Shown here piece after piece: positions 11,791 to 23,155 of a DNA stretch of 64,000 nt. The notes beneath the pieces were generated by a model, which saw nothing but the letters and a program-made list of their open reading frames with translations, was not told the DNA's origin and ran no database searches. Each line of letters starts with the position of its first letter. Within the stretch, counting starts at the first letter, position 1. Origin of the DNA: Fennellomyces sp. T-0311. Taxonomy: Eukaryota > Mucoromycota > Mucoromycetes > Mucorales > Lichtheimiaceae. The DNA lies in NCBI GenBank assembly GCA_025266875.1, contig JALLLT010000018.1, positions 434,001 to 498,000 on the forward strand. The letters run 5' to 3'. Made by a program: the position numbers and the translations under genes.

Positions 11791-14700
11791 GAACGAAAAG
11801 CTGGTTGTCGAATAAGTAAAAGTGTTGATTACAAAAAAAAAGTTTGATTACCTTAGACCAGGCCCTTATATATTTTACAAATTCCTTTTGTGGGAAGCGG
11901 CAGCGGCGCAGCGGCGCGTCATGGGGTGGGATATGAGTCGAAGAGATAAGTTGAGGAGAGCATAATTAGAATACTGAATACTTTTAGGCCGAGGGAGACC
12001 ATATATTACTCAATCAGCGAAGTATACAAAAGTTAGATCACCCTTTTTGGAACTTCGCCAAAATAGTAAGCACTGGTCACATACCTATTTGCCATAAACT
12101 TACAGCAGGTTATCAGTGCTTTAATACCCTACTGCTGTGAATGAGAGAATAATCGTATGAAAATGACAGTTACTTGTTATTATAAATTGAACGGTACGAA
12201 ATGGATTTCTTGTAGGCCGCGCCAAGGTTACTGCAGTTCACACGGTGGCGACTACAGTGTTGGCGCCACCATAGCGCCGTCTACTTGCGCAAACCAACAC
12301 TTTTTTGCCAAGAATTGACGGGAACCGCGATTTTTATTAAATTGCTAAGCGTTGTGTCAGGCGATAAATGGATTCATGCAGAAGGAGTTTCCACAGTTAC
12401 CTTACGCCGCTTTTTTAAGGCGCCCCATATTTCTCCTTGTGTATAGACTGAACGCCGCTATCGCGCGTCGTGACCTGTGTGGAATAACAGGCAGCCTTTT
12501 TCTAAAAAAAAACCGTCTTCAGAGCAAACTCCAGACACACAGTACCAAACTCCAGCGCGCCTCGTTGTAGAGCATTGACCATAGTCCAATGAGTGGAAGG
12601 TGATTTGCTTCGTAGTTTTTGGGGAAAAACATATGCTGCAGGGCTTCCTCGTCGCTTGTATCCAGCAAAAAAGGTATGTCTTTGTTTCCGAAACGTGTGT
12701 GAAATGCTTTGCTAGGAGACATACCTTGCTTTCTGTTTAACGCATCCCTCATACCATTTATAAGAGATAGACGCTCTAACAAACGTACGACTACCACAAA
12801 CTCCAGTCAAAGTAATGCTAAAAATTCAGATATAATGGTTGAGAATAGGTCGCGTCGCAGGAATGCAAATGTACCAGTATACTGCCCTCTTACTGTACAT
12901 TCCCTTCTAAGCAGGTAGCTACTTTCGATCACCAGTTAGCATATTCATTATACCATTGACATTGAAAAGCGTTACATTTTATACATAGTCTTATAATAAT
13001 TTCGTGATAAGGCACATAAGTACGCGTCCATTACGGAGGAAAAAGCTCGAAAAAGGGACTAATCAAGCCATCAAACGAATTATACACTGTGGTGAGCTAT
13101 GCCAATAGGAACTATGATAGAGAGACAAGAATACTCATAAAAAAGAAAAAGTAGTTTTCTAAACTGCTGTATTTATACGAATTTATTACTTCGCCCTTCC
13201 TAAGCCAACATGCGCACAAGTGCGACACCGGAGATTTAGTAGACGCCTATTTAAGAATGGCGCACTGGTGCATTTTTCATCAGTAGCACTTAATTTACAT
13301 GTACTGTGCTGCAACTCCAATCCTCGTTTTAACTTTGTTATTTAGTTAAATAGTGGAAGGCGTTAATGTATAAATGACTGGAAGAGAAGGTTTCCATTGA
13401 TCATCTTCAAACGATATTTAATCGCCGTGATGTCGTTGTACCACAAAAGCATAAGAAGCTCACAGTGCATTAACAAATTCGAATCTAGGCACTTCTAATT
13501 TGCTTACGTACCGTCAACCGCACATCAACATGCGCTTAGAGTCTAGCTATCAAAGGGCTACTATGCAAAACCTACTACATACGGATTCTTCGAACTTACC
13601 ACTTTTGCAGACAAATATAACTCTGTAATTCCCACACACCCCTCTCCATTGCTTCGCTGCCTTGACAAGAATTCAGTATCTATCATTTTATTGCGCTCTT
13701 TTATCGCAGCTAATATTCATACACTTTCATTATTATTGGCAATGAAATCTCCGTATTTTATTAATAGAGTACGTGTATCTTCGACTATTCAATGCTCGTA
13801 TCACTGTGACATCTGAGATCTATATGTGCCCCCAAAAGAAAATTCGGAATTAAGTCCTAAATCACACTATAAAAGGAAGGCTCAAATTATGTGAACCTGA
13901 AGGCAATCCCGTCTAGTATCTATGCTCGATCTAAGTAGCATATGTACGATATGTCCGTAGTTAATATTATTGATGTCACCTACAATGTTTTCCATCTATT
14001 GGAGAAATTGGGTGGCTTTTCAGCAGATGTATCGCGTTGTGCGTAAATATAAAAGGCACTATATTATTTTCTTGGAAAATATATGTGTGTTTCATGAAAA
14101 AAGTGGTTTTTAGCATTACGCCCACGAGAAACTGTACCTCGGTAGTAGTAAGCGGCAGTCTTTTGCTTATAAAGTACTTTAGGTCAAACACGCGAATCTT
14201 CTCTAGGTTACGTAGTTGGTGAGGTAACCGTAGAAAAACATTATATAAAGCGATTCATCAGCTATACTTGCGTTTGGGGTACTTGATGCCCTCCTCGACT
14301 CAAAACGGCTGTATCGTTGATCATGGATTGGTAGTTTGAAGCTCTTGTACAGGAGCCAATCAGAGTTAGATGTTCTTGGGCGACCTGTGCGTTGTCATTG
14401 CCGCGTTATACTTCCTTTTGTTCCATTTGCACATTCAAGTCATGCGGCATTCAACTATAGAAGGAGCGAAGGCTTCACATTTTGAATGTAAGCATCAAGG
14501 TCCAAGAGATTAGCTTTGATATTGTAGAACTACCTCTTACAAGAAGTATCTTCGTCGAGAAAATTAACCAGGGATCAAATTAAAGGATTTTTAATGTATT
14601 TGAAAAGCAGTCTATCGCATCAGAATCACTTTGCAAAAATAAAGCTTGGCTGAAAAATCGGTACCCACCCAGCGTTATCGTAATTGTCAATCCCCAAGAT

Positions 14701-15642
14701 CCTGAGCAGCATGGAAATCGCAAACTCAGCAGTTCGAGCCAATTGATCCGGTGAAGGTCGGATCAATACTGGTCTGCTTGTGCTGATCGTAATGGGCATT
14801 CACTACTGTGTTCTTGTCTATCTCTTCTCGTCGAGACGGATGGTCTTGCTTATTGATCGATACACTGTAACACAAAGCACTGATTTCGACGTGAGGGAAG
14901 AAATACCTATTCCACATGATATCAATACATCAGCAGTGCCGGCAAAAGAATTACTTTGGAGTACTGTCGCTGGTTGGGGTATAGGGATGTGGTGGATCCA
15001 GATCCAACGATACGGATTACACACCTACCGAGTAGCAAAGGAGCAAAGGCGAAAAAGGAAGGCATCTTTTAAATGCTGTCCGTGTAACTCTTTCTAAAGT
15101 CATCGTCGATGTGATGTAAGCATTTGGCACGGAGATAAACGCTCAATAGCTAACATGGTTTCCACTATATAAGTCAAGCCCAAGGAGTACTTTGGCCTGG
15201 ACTTATGTCAAATACGGCTCCAAACGAGTGACAAACTGAAAGTTGATTTCAAAAGTATATCCACAATACCAGTACCAAAGCTTTCCTGGGAATCCACCAC
15301 GAACGTACAGCATACTCAACATGAGGTACCACATGATAAAACCGGTGGATACGATCAAGGGCAAAACCAAGAAAATTTAGGAGATCCACCGAAATGTTCA
15401 GTTTTTCTGCGTGCTCTTGTGTCAATCGAACAGGGAAGGAGGTACCATGCCGCATGGCAGGAAAGCCCAGCAATTTGAGGATTACAAGCAAAAATTCACC
15501 TTCAATCTAAGCAACCAACCCCAGCCGGCCTCTCAAGAAACTGGTCCGTTTAATATTTGACTGTCAGCTGAAGAAACAGCAAGCAGATGCGGAGGACCAA
15601 GGTGTTTAGCTCTGAATCACTTCCAAGAGTTTCCACATTTTA
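11791..15642. other. 3.9-kb region without a recognised gene
   Basis: Contains a few ORFs of doubtful status. One on the minus strand at 12519-12797 (92 aa, includes GNKDIPFLLDTSDEEALQH) looks protein-like but matches nothing I know. One on the plus strand at 14780-15097 (105 aa) has a hydrophobic start and a basic Cys-containing tail. Plus-strand open segments near 15170-15480 (for example YFGLDLCQIRL and PVPKLSWESTT) may be relics of a decayed gene. I see no transposon ends that bound them. Confidence 0.35.
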
Positions 15643-15813
15643 CATTGGAACCCCTGTTTTTTTGCACAGGCATTTCTCAGGAAACGTAGCGCAAAACTGA
15701 GGGTGTCTAAAAACCGGGTGAATTGGCAGAAAAGTTGAGCGGGTTGGGTGAGATCTTGATGCAAAAAGCGAGGGTACGCAAAAAGCGAGAGTGCGAAAAG
15801 TGGGGTTCTACTG
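15643..15813. mobile_element. 171-bp pogo/mariner-like MITE with TA target duplication
   Basis: The left end reads CATTGGAACCCCTGTTTTT. The right end, reverse complemented, reads CAGTAGAACCCCACTTTTCG. The imperfect inverted repeats therefore share the CA..GAACCCC..TTTT core, a pattern seen at the ends of pogo/Tigger-type elements. The element is flanked by TA on both sides (15641-15642 and 15814-15815), the target of Tc1/mariner elements. The inside is non-coding, with repeated GCAAAAAGCGAG units near the right end. It explains the spurious ORFs on both strands here. Confidence 0.65.
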
Positions 15814-15815
15814 TA

Positions 15816-17078
15816 TCTCAAGGAGGATATCAAACCAAAGCGTCGCTAAGCGAGCCAATGGAACCTTCATCCAACGATCAATTCCAGGATACAATGTCAC
15901 AGTCAAGGGTACTTGGGCAAAATCAGGCAATACTCGAAGACCTCAAAGATAGGCCAAATACAGATAGCATAGGCGGTGGTACGTGTATCATTTTACAGTG
16001 ACAATATCAACATAAAACTGACAAGTCGCTGTGCTTGAAATTGCACTTGCTTTCATTCGGAACATGTAAAACAGAGGGATATTTCATCAGTACTTAAGCT
16101 AGGATGGATGAAACCGATGAGACTTGAAGCGAAGATGCTCAAGATGAAGATGATGACAATGCCGCACTGTCATGGCTCAGCATTGGACGGCACTCAGCAC
16201 TTCCTGGCTATTGTTTAAGCTATAAAAATTACTATTGCTGTTTAAATAACGCCTTACGGATATGCATGAAATTTTACAAAATGGATCAAGAAATAGATAG
16301 AGCACATATATTGTAAGTATGGTAGTATTATGCCAGGATCGATTTTTGAATTCCCTTTATCAAATCCATTAACAAACTGATACGAGATTACTATACATAG
16401 AGTATAGATAAGACGCTTTCGGAAACTGATTATTCGCCACCACCTTTTACTAATACGTACGTACGTCATGGACTTAAAAAATGTATTTTATATGCAAGGC
16501 ATTCCATTATTATGTCAGGTGATAGTAGGTTATTCCATCGGAAAGTACAGTGTACCCCTTCTTGCAATTACGTATTGTGCTTGTACTACATAGTGACGCA
16601 CGATGTTGTGCCTGTGTAATGGAAAGTGCAAAGACCACAGTCTATTTGATCTTGAGTGCTAAATACAAACGTCGTCATTGATAAACCTTTTCGAAAGCTG
16701 GACCAATTGCTTCTGTCGGAATACCCGCCATCATTGCGCCATCCATTAGTTGCTCAGCCACCTCAAAGGTTGAGATGACTGGTCTCATTTATTCAGTGAT
16801 ACATACGCCATCGCCCAGACCTCTTCAAAGCCACGCCCTCAAAATATAGGAACCCCAATCACGCATCTTCGTCTACACCGTTACCAGCCTTATGAGACCT
16901 GTCCATTGTTGTTGTCAAAGTCATTTATAGCGTGGATCATCCATCGATCGGGCGAATCGGTTTTAGAAGCGGCTACGCAACCATGATGACAATTTCAATG
17001 GGTTATGGAACAAAGGAGTAATAAGAAAAGGGCAGGTATTTATTGATTGGTATAGACGAAAAAGATATCGTTTCCAAG
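15816..17078. other. Intergenic
   Basis: No gene, repeat or RNA that I can support. The open frame running from the MITE to 16001 is accidental up to 15813; its continuation (SLSEPMEPSSNDQFQDTMSQ) is protein-like but has no start of its own. Confidence 0.35.
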
Positions 17079-18042
17079 TTAGACCGTGCTGCTCTTGAGC
17101 TTCTTGCAAACGTTGTTCTTTCGGTGGCGTCCAACCGAGTCTTTTCTAGCAAAGCGGGCGTTGCAATCTGGACAAATATATGGAGTATGTTTTCGATGAA
17201 CGTCGCGATAGTGTCTTTCGCGGTCGCGGGCACGGCTAAAAGAACTGTGTAGACAGCCTTCCAGGCACGGAAAAAGTCCACCTCCAGTCGATTTTATCTG
17301 CCTGTGCCCATTGACTCGTGCCTTTTTCTGCCATGCGTTGCGTTCAGCCACAAGATTGGGACGATCGTGGGGTATCGAGGTTTGAACTACCGATGTCGCA
17401 CCAGACGAAATAGTCAAACCAGATAATGCCGCTTGAACCTCGGTTGTTGAATCGCCAGAAGAGGGCGCGACGCTTGAACCAGCACTAAAAAAATCGAGCT
17501 GACATGACACCTGGGGGTTAATGGGAGGAAGAGGCTCCTGCCAAGGCAATGCAAGTCGCTGCGATTTCATTGTCTTTGCAATGGATGCCACCGGGATCGC
17601 AAAGTCAAGGGTTGTGGTGACACCTGCCATTGGACTGAAAAAAAAAACGTTAAGGCCAAAGTAAAAAACAGAGCATGAAAGAAAGCACGCACCTATGCAT
17701 TTCCCTGTTTGCATTAGGTGTGTCCATTGCCGTGCCTGACATCGAGCATGAGCTGATCGGTACGTCAGGAACACATTCCTCCATCGGGATCACGTCTGCA
17801 ATGGGACCTTGTTCTTCCATGCTGCTTCTGGTGCTTTGGAGCATTTTGTCTTGGCGATTCTGCTTGAGTTTGTGTACTTCCTTTCGGAAATTCATCCATT
17901 GGTGTTTGGTCGCGATCTCTCTGCCTTCTTCGTTGAACAACGGGCTCTCACGAATAGTCGCTATCCATTTCAGTGTATCTTGATATAGTATTTTAATATA
18001 GGTGTCAGTGTTAAACAAGCGGTTGCTTCGAGCTTGGAACAT
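17079..18042 (-). CDS. C2H2 zinc-finger protein, 301 aa, two exons
   Basis: Minus-strand exons 18042-17693 and 17634-17079 join in frame; the 58-nt intron has GTGCGT donor and TTTCAG acceptor. The N-terminal part (KWIATIRESPLFNEEGRE) is charged and helical. The middle is Ser/Thr-rich. Two C-terminal zinc fingers follow: CLEGCLHSSFSRARDRERHY with RDVH, and CPDCNARFARKDSVGRHRK with a terminal Cys in place of the last His (NNVC). Same finger design as the protein at 10906-11790, 6 kb away on the same strand, so these are dispersed duplicates. Probably a nuclear DNA-binding protein. The start is the first ATG of an open exon and could lie further upstream in another exon. Confidence 0.7.
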
Positions 18043-18763
18043 GTTATCTAGTAAACATGTGTATACAATGTCAATTGCTTTTCTGTGTAATGCCGAAGAA
18101 ATATATATTACTTTCCCGGTTGTCAGGTAAAAAAAAAAAAAGAAAGAAAGAGGGAAGAAAGACCTTGCGGCGCTTATAATAACCAGTATGTACGAACAAA
18201 AGTTGGTAGACCAAAATGGTACGGTGGCGCTATAATAGGCTTAACCGCAGCAACAGCGATTTAAAGAGACATACCATGTCGATAACCGTCACTTGGAGCA
18301 ATACTTGCGTCCGTGTAGTAAAAACGATCCGCTGGGTTCTTTTATCATAGAAGGGGAATACAGTTCGTGCAAACCCTTCGCTTCGTGATTTGGTTTTTCT
18401 TTAGTCCTGCTAACCCTATACAACTTAATTGCCTGTCCGGTCATCAGTTCAAATCGAACGATATATGCATGGAGATATCAGCAACACAATATCTTCGTCA
18501 CTACGAGCCATATAGCCTTACATCAATGCACGGCAAGCGAGAGTTGGAGAAATTACTCTCCTTTACTCGAGGAAATGAGAAGGGTCGATCGTGGTATGGT
18601 CAGTCAATGCACCCCCACCTCCTCACCCTCCGAGCGCGCCATTGCTCGGCAGCATTGAACGCCGCATTTTTTGGCAACTCAGCATCCCCATGCCAAGCAA
18701 ATGTGCTCTACGCAACCCTCCCATATGAAACTCTTTCTTTTGGATTAATAATGTCGCATTCCA
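18043..18763. other. Intergenic with an unsupported ORF
   Basis: Upstream of the C2H2 gene. A plus-strand ORF at 18367-18792 (141 codons, starting with GTG) overlaps the 3' exon of the gene on the other strand by 29 bases. It has no recognisable domain and I do not call it. Confidence 0.35.
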
Positions 18764-20031
18764 TCAATGTACTTTGTTCCGACCTACTTTGAACGTAGCA
18801 GGCTCAAGTCGGCTTGATGTGACTGGAATTGAAACGGGTACTGGGGCTTCACTTTTTCCCGTTGGGTTGCCCTTCAGCACTTTTTTGAGTCCCGTCTTTC
18901 TATCGGATAGATATGCTACTCTGAAACATCGATAAAACAAATATGTTGTTTTAACACCGTTTACTATTTTACGTATGAATGGCCAATCTTACTTGTTTTG
19001 ATTACGGTATCACGAATTTGTACTTTTCCTGGAGATGTAGGATGAAATCGAGCAGCATAACCCATAGAGATGCATAGGAACGGCACCTTTATTAGATTTA
19101 TATAATTAGTATTGAGTGAGCTGTAGATATAGTGGTTACGAACTAAGATTTTTGCTTCTCATCAATTCTAGAGCGCCTTACAAGATCGATACAGGTGGTT
19201 GGAGAGATGAACGACAGAATGTAGTTGATCCATCTGCGTGAAGAAAGAAAACTGAAGGTAGCTGTAGGCCGTCCTGCTACTGCCAAGAACGACTGATGCA
19301 AATTGGAAAGCGTCTGAAATAAGTGTAGCCGTCTTCGCAGAGTTTGGGCTGAAGCTCATCCACAGAGTAACACAAACGACCTCCTCCACTTTTCACACAC
19401 ATCTAACGCATTGGTTGTATACGTATATAGGCAAGTGAGTGCTTAGCTTAAACTACCCATAAGCAACATTAAAGCATGTGGAAGTGGAGTTATCTCTAGA
19501 AAAGTGGGAATACTCATTTTAATTAGCTTTTTCTTTTGTTTTTTGAAAAAAAAATGTAGAGACTTACGTGTTTGATATAGGCATAGCATTAGTCACGCCT
19601 GAAGCTTGAGCAGAATCATCCGAAAACCCCTCTTGATAATATATCAGAGAGTTCTTGATATTTGAAATCTGGTCAAGAGCTTGTATCGTTCGTTGAGACG
19701 CTGTAACTATGTTCGAAGCAAAGGTACAACCATCGCTATCGTTGTTTACTTGGAGTGAAGGGAAAATGAACGAAGTGCTGTAGAAAAGGAGTCCATCGAG
19801 TGATGGACAGAGTGTAATGTCCTGAAAAGTGAAAACAAGAAAACTGCAATTTTTTCGAACTTCTCAACCTCGTACTTTATATCGTTATTTATTATTACTA
19901 AGGTTTCGGGCTTTGCATGGGCTTAGACAATCATTACACACCGTGCAACGTAAACAAACTATGTACATCGGCATGAGGCAGCACGACAAAAGATTTTTTG
20001 ACTGCATATTACGAATGTAAAATGCTTTCAT
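18764..20031 (-). CDS. Seven-exon protein of unknown family, Cys-containing, about 264 aa
   Basis: Assembled from minus-strand exons 20031-19942, 19821-19568, 19495-19468, 19402-19281, 19233-19182, 19086-18993 and 18918-18764, which join in frame to 264 aa. The strongest evidence is three coding-like exons. One reads DITLCPSLDGLLFYSTSFIF and stays open for 254 nt. One reads GGGRLCYSVDELQPKLCEDG. The last pair runs AARFHPTSPGKVQIRDTV into YLSDRKTGLKKVLKGNPTG, ending VGRNKVH. Cysteines cluster in the first half, and WINYILSFISPTTCIDLVPF could be a membrane segment. The N-terminal exon (MKAFYIRNMQSKNLL) is hydrophobic, like a signal sequence, but is the least certain part. I recognise no family. 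Two very short exons are inferred only because they keep the frame. Confidence 0.5.
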
Positions 20032-20829
20032 TGATCTTTTATCGAACGCATTTGATAGTTTGCTTGTATATGTTAAAAATATATGGTGTTTCCATGGGAG
20101 GTGATGCTGTCAATTTAATGCTTTTAAAGCTCAGCAGTAGGCGACTCGTGTAGTGGCGAAGAGTGTGCCCCGTAAAAGTATTGATCAACTTGGTGAGGCC
20201 CGAAAACAGGTCTTTCGTGTTTCGATTTCCGTAATTAAATTTGCAGCCTACGCCGCAGTTGCCCATTTGGATATAGATCATCACAAGTCACGAAGTGCAT
20301 TGGAATGATTCACAGAAGCCTTAGCATATCTATATGGGAAGATCGTCCCTTGTCAGAACGTCGAACCACGTAGCAACACCTAGATATAGAATTATAAGCT
20401 TCAGGACTTATACTCAGTGTTGTTTTTCCAGCTAAGCAACGATGATTTTGCACGCTGTTGATAGTACATGTACATGGTTTCTAAGTAGAAATAGGACGGC
20501 ACACTGCGATTTTGCAATGCTCACTAGAAAGTCAAGAAAGTGCTGAATATGTTTGGTACTCCTCGCTCAAAACTCTTAGAAATCGCTATGCTGGCTTACA
20601 TATTTTGTGTGAGTAATAGTGCGTGTTGATGGCTGCGTGAAACTAAGTAATTGTAGACTTTTCGCGTTGTGATCCAGTGTTTGAATTAAGGTTCTCGAAT
20701 GGCCGTTGTAAAAATTATAAAAAATTAAGTGAAGTCATCCAGCAAGGGACATAATCAAGTGAATTTGGCATTCTCGCCGAAAACACATCGGTTACTTATT
20801 CAGAAAGTGTTGGCTTACGTCTTCTACGA
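20032..20829. other. Intergenic
   Basis: Region above the unknown seven-exon gene. A minus-strand frame at 20039-20284 (includes GNCGVGCKFNYGNRNTKDLF) could be a further upstream exon of that gene, but I see no splice pair that joins them. Confidence 0.35.
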
Positions 20830-21070
20830 CTTGCTTGCCTTACCCTTAGTCATAACTTGGTGCCAAAGAAAACTAGGGCTACTAAATTAACGGTCTCATG
20901 GCACTCATGGTTTAGAATACTACATACATCAGTTTCTAGAGCTTGTACTACGATTCAGAACCATATCCAGACTAACAGCACATTTATAAGTATATTAGCC
21001 TCCAAAGAGTCATGCAGAGTTGATTTGAGGTGTCGCACCAAATGCTGGTTTGTACCATTACCCGAGCACT
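20830..21070 (-). pseudogene. Relic of a Ty3/Gypsy integrase
   Basis: One minus-strand frame, broken by stops, reads GNGTNQHLVRHLKSTLHD, then VVQALETDVCSILNHECHET and LVALVFFGTKL. This order resembles the end of retroviral-type integrase cores: the GxVERTNxxL helix, a spacer, then an H-E-T segment followed by the FG.xLRLP motif. No reverse transcriptase, protease or LTR was recognised nearby. The call rests on pattern only and the copy is clearly dead. Confidence 0.4.
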
Positions 21071-23155
21071 CGGAACACTATCGAAATTTTACTCGACTAG
21101 ATTCGACTATATCCGTAAACCTTCCCATATTTCCCCATTATCTTCCTATTATTCCTATAATTATGCACCCCTTTTTCATTGTGTACCTTTAAAACAAGTA
21201 TAAATAGCGAGGAAACGCATAGCTAATAAAGCAGTTAACGACACACATACAATTTGAATACATCCTCAAGCAAACATCTTGATATCTTTTGATTTAGACA
21301 AGCCAAGAGTGCTGTGATCTATATTTTTGTCAACTCACAAACCTCATGTCCATTTTTTTTAAACCCTTTATTACTTTTCTTCGTGACCTATCGTTCGCAA
21401 CAGCACAAAAACCCACAACAATGTTAGTCGTTTTGAGCTGTTACCGAAATCCTTCAACACATTTACTGATTTGACCGGCTATTAAGTTTTCTTGGTATAT
21501 AGGAAAGCTTATAGAAAAGTTATGGGTGCATCCAGAAATATAGTAACAAAGCTTGAAAAATTAGCGGCGAAAGAAAATATTTACTTGGAAGAGATGTCTT
21601 AATGTACAAGACGCATCTGTGATATAAGAGTTGTTTCAGCTTTTGTAGCAGACAAGTCCTAAGGTATGCACCATGGAGCCGTTGAGTTTATGCCCCTGAC
21701 ATTATTTGAAATCAAGTAATGGCCGGAAATGGGTAAGCTCCTACTAAGGAAAATCGGCCAAAAGTATTTGAAAAGGAAGAATGAAGAGGTGAAAGGCAAA
21801 CGAAATGAGATATCAAAGCAAGAATAACGCATGAAGTGGGAAAAAATACGAAGGAAAACCATCCAAACTGCCTTTTTCATTGAATTGAAACTGATCAAGC
21901 GATCGAGGCTTCCTATTGTATTAGTACTTCTTGCAGAGAGTTTAGTGGTTAATCCAGCGGTGCTGTCAAATAATCACACTAGCGGCGCAAGAAAGCTTAT
22001 TTAGAGAAGTGTGATTTTCGCCTTTTTCCGTGATACAAAGGGCCAACCCACGTGAGGGCGTGTATTGCTTTGTATAATGGATACTGCCGACTAGGAGCAA
22101 TATGGCAAAGTTTAGTTTCTGTTGCTAGCATAATTTGGTTACGAGTTATGGCAAGAAATAGCTAGGATGACTTTGGATGGGTTTGGCCAAATAGCAGGAC
22201 TGAAAACGACAAATTTGAACATAGAAAGTGAAAAAATTAAAAATGAAAAGTATAAGAAACTGAAAGAACTATATGAATAAAAGCTTACGGAATTATAGTT
22301 AGTAGTTGACACATATTTCAACAGAAAGCACCATAGGACATAGTTATCACGTGGTAACGATAGCTACCAGTCTACTCTGAAGCTAGTATATTAAATTTTG
22401 AGAGTGAAAGCCTGAGTTTGAGCGAGGTATCCCAAAATACAATGTAAGTCATCCCACTTCTACCTAAAACCTAAGTGCTATCTATCAGTAGTTAAATAGT
22501 GATACATGCCATATCGTGATCACGGACATACGGAGGCATAGCCGATAAATTTTGTGACAACCCGGGGCAATAGCCGATTGGTCGGAGTTTGTACCCATTA
22601 CGTGTATGCATTACTGCCTTAATGTGATATATGAGCGTATCTGCAGTAAATCCTATTTAACAGACTTGATTTATGACACGCGCCTAATCCGTATATCCTA
22701 TTAAAGTCAGTTGATACGCGGAATTCTGAGATTGTGGTCATGTTGATTCTTTCATACGAAGGAGTTCGTTCACTCCGCATGTGGTACAAGTTATTTGTGA
22801 CCCTAAATGATCAGCCAACAAGAGCCTGTTTTTGATCGGCTATTCTTCCGTGGATGGTCACAGGTAACGTTAAACTGGATCAAAAAATTACATACAAAGC
22901 ATAACAGATCAATATAAAGCAAAGGAAATATAGAAAATATAGCCGTAAAAAATAATAGACAGCCATTCAGTATATCAACGTAGTAGTATCGAGGAACGCA
23001 TGTCTGGTATCTAGGATAGCTGTTTGTTTAACGTGCCAGATAATTGATGTGAGATTTTGCTGCGGAAGATAGAAATGACATTAAATACAATTACTCCATA
23101 TATATATATGATGCTTCTTGTTTCTCCTTTGTTCACTTTTTGTTTGCATACTACG
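21071..23155. other. 2-kb intergenic region upstream of the first ABC gene
   Basis: AT-rich, with only short unsupported ORFs. The promoter of the ABC transporter must lie in the last few hundred bases. An in-frame hydrophobic stretch exists from 23075 to the chosen start, so a longer N-terminus is formally possible. Confidence 0.4.
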
